This document shows, piece by piece, positions 1-5,081 of a stretch of DNA of 6,728 bases (positions within the stretch are counted from its first letter, which is position 1; each line of letters starts with the position of its first letter). Both the position numbers and the translations under genes were made by a program. The notes beneath the pieces are model-generated. The model saw nothing but the letters and a program-made list of their open reading frames with translations. It ran no database searches and was not told where the DNA came from. The stretch spans positions 1 to 6,728 of the forward strand of contig CAAGJV010000315.1 in assembly GCA_900770205.1 (NCBI GenBank), written 5' to 3'. This DNA comes from Desulfovibrionaceae bacterium (GTDB lineage Bacteria > Desulfobacterota > Desulfovibrionia > Desulfovibrionales > Desulfovibrionaceae).

Positions 1-1179
1 ATGCATCCTACATGCTTTGTCCCCGAAGCTCACAATGCCGATGCAGCCTGGACACTGAAAAAAGCAGGAGTAAAAGTGCCCGTAGGCGTTGTTGGCGCCA
101 TAGGCTCTGCCGCTACTGCTGAAAAGCTCATCGCCGAAGGAAAATGCGATTATGTTCTCGTTGGCCGCCAGACCGTAGCCGATCCCGACTGGTTCAACAA
201 GGTTCGCGAAGGACGGGAAGAAGATATACGCCCATGCATCCGCTGCGATAACTGCCTGGACGGCGGCCGACGCGGCTCCTTAACAACAGAAGTCAATATA
301 TCCAATACCTCTACTTTCGATGGGCATTGTTCTGTCAATCCACTGTTCCGTCAGGGCAAGTACAAAATCTACATGATGCATCAGAACCCTGTGCAGAAAA
401 AAGTCGCCGTTATTGGCGGCGGTGTTGCCGGAATGCAGGCGGCCATCAAGGCGGCAGAGCGCGGACATGAAGTAACGCTGTTTGAAAAATCCGGCGTACT
501 TGGCGGCCAGCTGGCCATGTATCCCGACCACCTGTGGTTTAAGAATCATGTGCGCGATCTTCGCGAATACTTCATCACGCAGATAAAAAAGAGTGGTATC
601 ACCGTTCTTCTCAATACTGAAGCCACGCCTGAACTTATTGAAAACTCCAATTTCGATGCCTGCATCGTGGCCGTTGGAGCAAAACAGGCCGTTCCTCCCA
701 TTCCCGGCATGGAAAACGCCATGCTGGCATGGGATGTTTTCGGGCATGAAGACGCTGTCGGGAAAAAGGTTGTTATCGTAGGCGGCGGATCTGTCGGATG
801 CGAAATTGCCATTCAGCTGGCAGGAAAAGGCCATGAACTGACCGTTCTTGAAATGAGCCCGTGGCATGCCGCCAATTCTCAGATCTCGGAACGCATGAGC
901 CTTGAAGAACACATGAAGCTCAACAAGGTCGATCTGCGCCTCGAATCCCGCTGCACCAATATAGCCGCTGGTGGCGTCACCTATACCGACAAGGAAGGAA
1001 AGGAACACTTCATCGAAGCCGATACCGTCATCGTAAGTGCCGGTTCCCGCTCCCTTGCCGAAGAGCGTGATGCTTTCGCCGATACCGCCTTCGATGTCAT
1101 CAATATCGGTGATTGCGACAGAGTCGGCACCATCCGCACTGCCATAGAATCCGGGTGGGATGCCGCCGTACGGCTGTAG
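1..1179 (+). CDS. Fe-S flavoenzyme, NADH:flavin oxidoreductase (OYE / 2,4-dienoyl-CoA reductase type), 5'-truncated by the window
   Basis: C-terminal 392 residues of a multidomain reductase that would carry FMN in an N-terminal TIM barrel, one 4Fe-4S cluster, FAD and NAD(P)H. The visible part begins in the last strands of the barrel (PVGVVGAIGS, residues 27-36; DYVLVGRQ, 50-57). Putative cluster cysteines are C79, C82, C85 and C110. A FAD Rossmann motif VIGGGVAG lies at 137-144 with E162 after the second strand. A second, NAD(P)H-type Rossmann motif VIVGGGSVG is at 258-266, and a late FAD-contacting motif NIGDC lies near the C-terminus. The ATG at position 1 is not the start: it aligns with internal Met273 of the paralogue at 5082, so about 272 residues are missing and the full protein should be near 664 residues, normal for the family. 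Stop is TAG at 1177-1179. Substrate unknown; family members reduce enoates or enoyl-CoAs, or demethylate amines. Confidence 0.93.
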   Translation: MHPTCFVPEAHNADAAWTLKKAGVKVPVGVVGAIGSAATAEKLIAEGKCDYVLVGRQTVADPDWFNKVREGREEDIRPCIRCDNCLDGGRRGSLTTEVNISNTSTFDGHCSVNPLFRQGKYKIYMMHQNPVQKKVAVIGGGVAGMQAAIKAAERGHEVTLFEKSGVLGGQLAMYPDHLWFKNHVRDLREYFITQIKKSGITVLLNTEATPELIENSNFDACIVAVGAKQAVPPIPGMENAMLAWDVFGHEDAVGKKVVIVGGGSVGCEIAIQLAGKGHELTVLEMSPWHAANSQISERMSLEEHMKLNKVDLRLESRCTNIAAGGVTYTDKEGKEHFIEADTVIVSAGSRSLAEERDAFADTAFDVINIGDCDRVGTIRTAIESGWDAAVRL

Positions 1180-1197
1180 TCCATGTTCTGAATCCAC

Positions 1198-1228
1198 CGG
1201 CGGCCGTTCTATCAGAGCCCGGCCGCCG
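1198..1228 (+). terminator. GC-rich hairpin after the first reductase; weak terminator or mRNA-stabilising stem
   Basis: A perfect 9-bp stem (CGGCGGCCG, 1198-1206, with CGGCCGCCG, 1220-1228) closes a 13-base loop. It starts 18 bases after the stop codon. It is followed by AGTTTAG rather than a clean T-run, so termination would be weak or Rho-assisted. It could instead block 3' exonuclease decay. The rest of the 107-base gap shows no convincing -35/-10 pair. Confidence 0.45.
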
Positions 1229-1246
1229 AGTTTAGCACTATCCTGG

Positions 1247-1256
1247 TGAAATTTCA
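1247..1256. promoter_or_regulatory. Small perfect palindrome upstream of dctP, possible operator half
   Basis: TGAAATTTCA is a perfect 10-base inverted repeat lying 30 bases before the dctP start, just ahead of the ribosome binding site. Its place would suit a regulator site. However, an AT-rich palindrome this short can arise by chance, and no second copy was found by eye at the other junctions. Confidence 0.15.
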
Positions 1257-1274
1257 AACAAACTTCTATCGCAC

Positions 1275-1281
1275 AAAGGAG
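1275..1281 (+). promoter_or_regulatory. Ribosome binding site of dctP
   Basis: AAAGGAG ends five bases before the ATG at 1287. It is the strongest Shine-Dalgarno match in the gap and fixes this start, which also gives a complete signal peptide. Confidence 0.8.
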
Positions 1282-1286
1282 CCCCA

Positions 1287-2300
1287 ATGAAACTGTCTTC
1301 CATTCTTCACACTGCTTTTGCCGTGACGCTTGCAGGCATTCTTCTGCTTCCCGCCTGTGCCGATGCAAAAACAACCTTCCGCCTGGCAAACACCGGCAGC
1401 CCCAACGATGACTATACTTACGGCTGCGAACAGTTTGGAAAAAATCTGAAAGCGCTTTCCAAAGGTGATCTCCAGGTTAAAGTCATGAACAACGGCGTAC
1501 TCGGCAATGACCGGGTAACAACGGAAATGGTTCAGCAGGGCTCCATAGACTTCGCGCTCGTTGGGCAAAGCCAGTTCAACCTTTTTGTTAAGCCGCTGCT
1601 GGCCATGGATCTTCCCTACATGGTGGAATTTGAAAAGAACGACCAGTTCCTTAATGATTTCGACCAATATACAGGCAAGCTCTATAAATATGTGGATGCC
1701 GAAGCAAACAAGGCCGGCTTTAAAATCATCATGACGCTGGACTCGCCCTTCCGTTCCTATGCCTTCACCCCGAAGTCCGGCGTCAAGGATCTTGCCTCCG
1801 CCAAGGGTGTTAAAGCTCGAGTGACCATGAGCCCTATAGAAAAGGCCTTCGTCAATGCCATAGGCATGAACCCCTGCCCCGTAGGCTGGACAGAAGTGTA
1901 TACAGCTCTGCAGCAGGGCACTGTTGATGGCGAAATCGTTTCCCTCGGTACCTTTGCCGCCTGCAACCGTGCAGAAATCGAAGACCGCTTTCTCCTTACC
2001 CGCCACAACATGGCAAAGCTCTTTGTTGTCATGAACAAGGCCAAATTCGATGCCCTCTCTCCTGAACAGCAGAAGATGATCCTTGACGCCGGCCAGAAGT
2101 CCCAGCGGGAAGAATGGCTGAAAACAAAGGAATACGATGCCGCAGGCGCTGCCTACTGCGCCAAGCACAACATCAAGCTCATTGAACTGACCGATGCCGA
2201 AAAGGCTGAGATCAAAAAGAATCTTGAACCTCTGTACGCAGAGTACACAAAGAATATCGACCCAGAATTCATCAAGCTCATTAAAGACGCACAGAAGTAA
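1287..2300 (+). CDS. dctP: TRAP transporter substrate-binding protein, DctP family
   Basis: Periplasmic solute receptor of a tripartite ATP-independent periplasmic transporter; it binds the substrate and delivers it to the DctQM permease, which is driven by an ion gradient. The 337 residues are the usual length. Residues 1-27 form a Sec signal peptide with a positive N-terminus, a hydrophobic core (AGILLLPA) and a likely cleavage after ADA (25-27). C24 in LPAC is a poor lipobox because of the proline, so a lipoprotein is possible but less likely. Family signatures: GSIDFALVG (85-93), KGVKARV (173-179), where R178 matches the conserved arginine that salt-bridges a substrate carboxylate, and EVYTALQQGTVDGE (203-216). 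The arginine implies an organic-acid ligand; which acid cannot be told. The gene precedes the permease with a terminator between them, consistent with more receptor than permease being made. Confidence 0.95.
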   Translation: MKLSSILHTAFAVTLAGILLLPACADAKTTFRLANTGSPNDDYTYGCEQFGKNLKALSKGDLQVKVMNNGVLGNDRVTTEMVQQGSIDFALVGQSQFNLFVKPLLAMDLPYMVEFEKNDQFLNDFDQYTGKLYKYVDAEANKAGFKIIMTLDSPFRSYAFTPKSGVKDLASAKGVKARVTMSPIEKAFVNAIGMNPCPVGWTEVYTALQQGTVDGEIVSLGTFAACNRAEIEDRFLLTRHNMAKLFVVMNKAKFDALSPEQQKMILDAGQKSQREEWLKTKEYDAAGAAYCAKHNIKLIELTDAEKAEIKKNLEPLYAEYTKNIDPEFIKLIKDAQK

Positions 2301-2319
2301 CTTCTACGCGGTGTATGCA

Positions 2320-2346
2320 GGGGCGGAGCTTGCTCCGCCCCTTTTT
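2320..2346 (+). terminator. Strong intrinsic terminator between dctP and the permease gene
   Basis: GGGGCGGAG (2320-2328) pairs perfectly with CTCCGCCCC (2333-2341) around the tetraloop CTTG, followed by TTTTT (2342-2346). It begins 19 bases after the dctP stop. Only 34 bases separate the T-run from the permease ATG and no promoter is evident there, so it probably acts as a partial terminator inside the operon, lowering permease mRNA relative to dctP and protecting the dctP 3' end. Confidence 0.88.
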
Positions 2347-2367
2347 CCACGACAGTCTTCCCATCTT

Positions 2368-2373
2368 CAGGAG
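2368..2373 (+). promoter_or_regulatory. Ribosome binding site that sets the permease start at 2381
   Basis: CAGGAG lies seven bases before ATG 2381. An in-frame ATG at 2315 sits just before the terminator stem, so a protein begun there would be encoded through the hairpin and would gain 22 residues unlike any permease. The 2381 start is therefore preferred. Confidence 0.85.
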
Positions 2374-2380
2374 CCGCCTT

Positions 2381-4231
2381 ATGGCCAGCATTCGAAAGAT
2401 TCTGCAATGGCTGGATGAAAACGCAGAAAAACCCGTTATCGTCATCGCATGCGTAGCCGCCTGCCTGCTTATCCCCTACCAGGTTTTCACCAGATACATA
2501 TTCGGCACATGGCTCAAGATGAACGTCGATACTTCGGCTGTGGAAGAAATAGCGCTTTTCTCTCTCATATGGGGTACCTATTTTGCCGTTCCTCTTGTTA
2601 TCAAGAGGCGTGAAAACATACGGATGACGGCGCTCATCGACTGGTTTGTCCCTTCCAGGTACCATAATTTTGTGTTGCTCTTCAATAATGCTGCCACGTT
2701 TGCGCTTACGATGCTTATCATGATCATTGGGATAAAGATAGTAGGGCATCAATTCAAGTTCCCTCAGGAAACGCCTACGCTCCGCATTCCCTATGCCATT
2801 CCCTATTCCATCCTCATTATCGGCTTTGCCTTCATGACAATACGCGTTTTGCAGGATACCATTAAGCTGATCCGTACCGAAGGCATCCTCAAATTTCTGC
2901 TTGCCATAATTCTTGCAGGCGTTCTTGCTTCTCTTCTCCTCTTCATAGAAACCAGCACCACTTTCGTTCTTCTTGTCACCATGTTCGGAGGCATGCTGCT
3001 AGGGGTTCCCATTGCCGTTTCTCTGGGGCTGTCAGGCGCGTTTGCCATTCATGCTTCCGGTTTTCTCCAGCTCAATATCCTTGCGCAAACAGCCTATACC
3101 AGCCTCGATTCCTTCCCCATGCTTGCTGTCTTTTTCTTTGTTCTTGCAGGCATATTCATGGGAAAAGGCGGCCTTTCCAGCCAGCTCATAGGCCTTGCAG
3201 ACATGATGCTGGGCCGCCGCACCGGCGGACTGGCTATGGCTACCGTGGTTGCCTGTACGTTTTTCGGCGCTATTTCCGGTTCTGGAATATCCACATGCGC
3301 CGCCATAGGCATGATTACCATTCCCGCCATGGTCGAACGCGGCTATTCCAAGGCTTTTTCCGCAGCCATTGTTGCCTGTGCCGGCGCAATCGGCGTCATG
3401 ATTCCCCCAAGCAATCCCTTTGTTCTTTACGGTGTCATCACCAATGTATCCATCGGAAAACTGTTCATGGGCGGTATTCTGCCTGGCCTTCTCACCTGCG
3501 GCATGCTCTGTGCCGTAGCGTGGTACATCTCCAGAAAAAACGGATGGAAAGGCGAAGAGAGAGAATACAGCTGGAAGGAAATAGGCCGTGCCGTATGGGA
3601 AGCCCGCTGGGCGCTCATGGTTCCCATTATCATTCTCGGTGGTATATACGGCGGCATCATGACTCCGACAGAAGCCGCCGGCGTTGCCGCACTCTATGGT
3701 TTTCTCGTAGGAATGTTCGTTCTTAAGGGTATTACTCTGAAAAACATGGTTCAGGTTCTTGTCGACAGTACCGTTACTGCGGCCACGGTTCTGTTTCTTG
3801 TGGCCATGGCAAGCGTCTTCGGATATGTCATGGCTATCGAACAGATTCCCGACCTCATCACCGAATGGATGATCGGCATCACCTCCAATAAAATTGCCAT
3901 GCTGCTTATTGTGAACATCCTGCTTCTTGTGGTGGGGGCTCTTATGGAATCCGCCTCTGCAACCCTTATTCTCGCTCCTATCCTCATGCCCATGATGGTA
4001 AAACTGGGCGTTGACCCGGTGCATTTCGGCGTCATTCTGGTCTGCAACCTTGCCATAGGCTTCATTACTCCTCCTATTGGGCAAAGTCTCTTCGTGGCTG
4101 CCGCCATTTCCGATGAACGCACGGAACGCATAGCGCTTGCGGCTCTTCCCCTGCTTGCCGCCATGATCTTCATGATTCTTCTCGTCACCTATATTCCCGA
4201 ACTTTCTCTGTGGCTTCCCAGCCTTATGTAA
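2381..4231 (+). CDS. TRAP transporter fused permease, DctQ-DctM
   Basis: Inner-membrane part of the TRAP system, 616 residues from ATG 2381, with the small and large subunits fused. DctQ part, about residues 1-165: hydrophobic segments near 18-36, 55-74, 97-122 and 138-156, with the basic loop IKRREN (74-79) characteristic of DctQ. A helix at about 169-189 bridges to DctM. DctM part, about 190-616: many hydrophobic segments plus GAISGSG (296-302), IPPSNPFVLYG (341-351), TPTEAAG (428-434) and IGFITPPIG (559-567), which mark the elevator-type transport domain and its ion and substrate site. Fused forms of about 600-640 residues are common. It works with the DctP receptor just upstream; the pair probably imports an organic acid. 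No frameshift or missing motif seen. Confidence 0.95.
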   Translation: MASIRKILQWLDENAEKPVIVIACVAACLLIPYQVFTRYIFGTWLKMNVDTSAVEEIALFSLIWGTYFAVPLVIKRRENIRMTALIDWFVPSRYHNFVLLFNNAATFALTMLIMIIGIKIVGHQFKFPQETPTLRIPYAIPYSILIIGFAFMTIRVLQDTIKLIRTEGILKFLLAIILAGVLASLLLFIETSTTFVLLVTMFGGMLLGVPIAVSLGLSGAFAIHASGFLQLNILAQTAYTSLDSFPMLAVFFFVLAGIFMGKGGLSSQLIGLADMMLGRRTGGLAMATVVACTFFGAISGSGISTCAAIGMITIPAMVERGYSKAFSAAIVACAGAIGVMIPPSNPFVLYGVITNVSIGKLFMGGILPGLLTCGMLCAVAWYISRKNGWKGEEREYSWKEIGRAVWEARWALMVPIIILGGIYGGIMTPTEAAGVAALYGFLVGMFVLKGITLKNMVQVLVDSTVTAATVLFLVAMASVFGYVMAIEQIPDLITEWMIGITSNKIAMLLIVNILLLVVGALMESASATLILAPILMPMMVKLGVDPVHFGVILVCNLAIGFITPPIGQSLFVAAAISDERTERIALAALPLLAAMIFMILLVTYIPELSLWLPSLM

Positions 4232-4240
4232 CGCTTTCAA

Positions 4241-4281
4241 AAAAAGCCCGCTTAAGAGCTTCATGCTTCTGCGGGCTTTTT
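4241..4281 (+). terminator. Intrinsic terminator after the permease gene, next to the dehydrogenase start
   Basis: AAAAAGCCCGC (4241-4251) pairs perfectly with GCGGGCTTTTT (4271-4281). The intervening 19 bases can form a small inner stem (AGC 4257-4259 with GCT 4265-4267). The flanking A-run and T-run make it potentially bidirectional. It starts nine bases after the permease stop, and its T-run ends nine bases before the AAGGAG of the next gene. That leaves no room for a promoter, so the downstream genes depend on readthrough or on a promoter inside the permease gene. Confidence 0.88.
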
Positions 4282-4290
4282 CACGCATAA

Positions 4291-4296
4291 AAGGAG
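4291..4296 (+). promoter_or_regulatory. Ribosome binding site supporting the TTG start at 4303
   Basis: AAGGAG is placed six bases before TTG 4303. The next in-frame ATG (residue 41) would delete the nucleotide-binding glycine motif, so the TTG start is required for a working enzyme. Confidence 0.82.
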
Positions 4297-4302
4297 ACTC
4301 TC

Positions 4303-5049
4303 TTGTCCACTATATTCATTACCGGAGCAACGTCCGGACTCGGACAGGCAACAGCCAGGATTTTTCTCGAAAACGGCTGGAAAGTCATAGGAACAGGCCG
4401 CCGTGCCGATCGGCTCAGCAGCATGAAAGAATCTCTGGGAGAAAATTTTCTTGGACTTTGCTTTGATATCAAAGAAAAAAATGCTGTAAAAAAAGCCATA
4501 GATTCGCTGCCGGAAAATTTTGCCGCCGTCACTGTTCTTATGAACAACGCAGGGCTCTTTCTCGGAAACAGTCCCGTTCAATCTGCATCCGTGGAGGATT
4601 GGGAGATCATGGTGCAGACAAATATTCTCGGGCTTCTCTACTGCACCAGGGAAATTCTGCCGGGAATGCTGCAGCGGGGGAGCGGCCATATTGTGAACAT
4701 CGGCTCCGTTACAGGAACACGAGCCGGACGCATCTGCAATGTCTACGGAGCAAGCAAGGCCTTTGTTCGGCAATTCTCAGACAATATGCGTGCAGACCTG
4801 CTCGGCACTCCCATCCGTGTGACATGTATCGAACCCGGGCGTACCTATACAGAGTTCTCTCTTGTTCATAGCAGAGGAGATAAGGAAGCCTCCGAAAGAG
4901 ACTATGCCGGAGGGGAACCTCTCCAGCCGGAGGATATCGCCAATACGGTATGGTGGGCTGTAAACTGCCCCCAGCGTATGAATGTCAGCAAGATAGAAGT
5001 GATGCCCACCTCACAGGCTGATGCCGGAACCGTTTTTGCCAGATCATAA
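4303..5049 (+). CDS. Short-chain dehydrogenase/reductase, YdfG-like, NADP-preferring
   Basis: Cytosolic classical SDR of 248 residues, the same length as E. coli YdfG (3-hydroxy acid / serine dehydrogenase), to which it is clearly similar as I recall that sequence (shared SVEDWE, VYGA-KAFVRQFS, IEPG). Start is TTG. Cofactor motif TGATSGLG is at 7-14; R33-R34 after the second strand fit NADP(H). NNAG lies at 81-84, and the catalytic tetrad is N107, S135, Y148, K152 (YGASK). The loop after IEPG (176-179) reads RTYTEF, one residue shorter than my recollection of YdfG, and may alter substrate choice. The gene lies 32 bases before the second flavoenzyme and is probably co-transcribed with it. Likely role: carbonyl/hydroxyl interconversion on the imported acid or its product. 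YdfG-like enzymes also include sulfoacetaldehyde reductases, but no sulfonate genes are visible here. Confidence 0.93.
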   Translation: MSTIFITGATSGLGQATARIFLENGWKVIGTGRRADRLSSMKESLGENFLGLCFDIKEKNAVKKAIDSLPENFAAVTVLMNNAGLFLGNSPVQSASVEDWEIMVQTNILGLLYCTREILPGMLQRGSGHIVNIGSVTGTRAGRICNVYGASKAFVRQFSDNMRADLLGTPIRVTCIEPGRTYTEFSLVHSRGDKEASERDYAGGEPLQPEDIANTVWWAVNCPQRMNVSKIEVMPTSQADAGTVFARS

Positions 5050-5068
5050 CACAATCACAGCTTTTACC

Positions 5069-5074
5069 AAAGGA
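5069..5074 (+). promoter_or_regulatory. Ribosome binding site supporting the GTG start at 5082
   Basis: AAAGGA lies seven bases before GTG 5082. The first in-frame ATG (residue 16, position 5127) would remove YPHLFSP (9-15), an N-terminal signature of the Old Yellow Enzyme barrel, so GTG is the better start. Confidence 0.78.
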
Positions 5075-5081
5075 ACGCCCT

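Noticed and set aside
1..1179. Reading the ATG at position 1 as a true start of a 392-residue stand-alone protein
   Set aside because: The paralogue carries the same sequence in its interior (Met273), and a protein starting here would begin mid-barrel without the FMN site. The ATG is an internal methionine at the window edge.
280..1389. Long open frame on the - strand (369 codons)
   Set aside because: Antisense to the first reductase and the start of dctP; the predicted protein has no recognisable motif. It arises from sense-strand codon bias.
1266..2168. Long open frame on the - strand (300 codons)
   Set aside because: Fully antisense to dctP, with no family motif and no plausible independent context.
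2315..2380. Upstream ATG extending the permease by 22 residues
   Set aside because: The extension is encoded by the terminator hairpin and leader; the ATG at 2381 has a well-spaced CAGGAG.
3032..4288. Long open frame on the - strand (418 codons)
   Set aside because: Antisense to dctM, His/Gly/Asn-rich without domain features; it is the complement of hydrophobic permease codons and runs through the terminator.
4283..4300. Possible -10-like CATAAA ahead of the SDR
   Set aside because: No -35 partner, and the transcript would start within or after the ribosome binding site.
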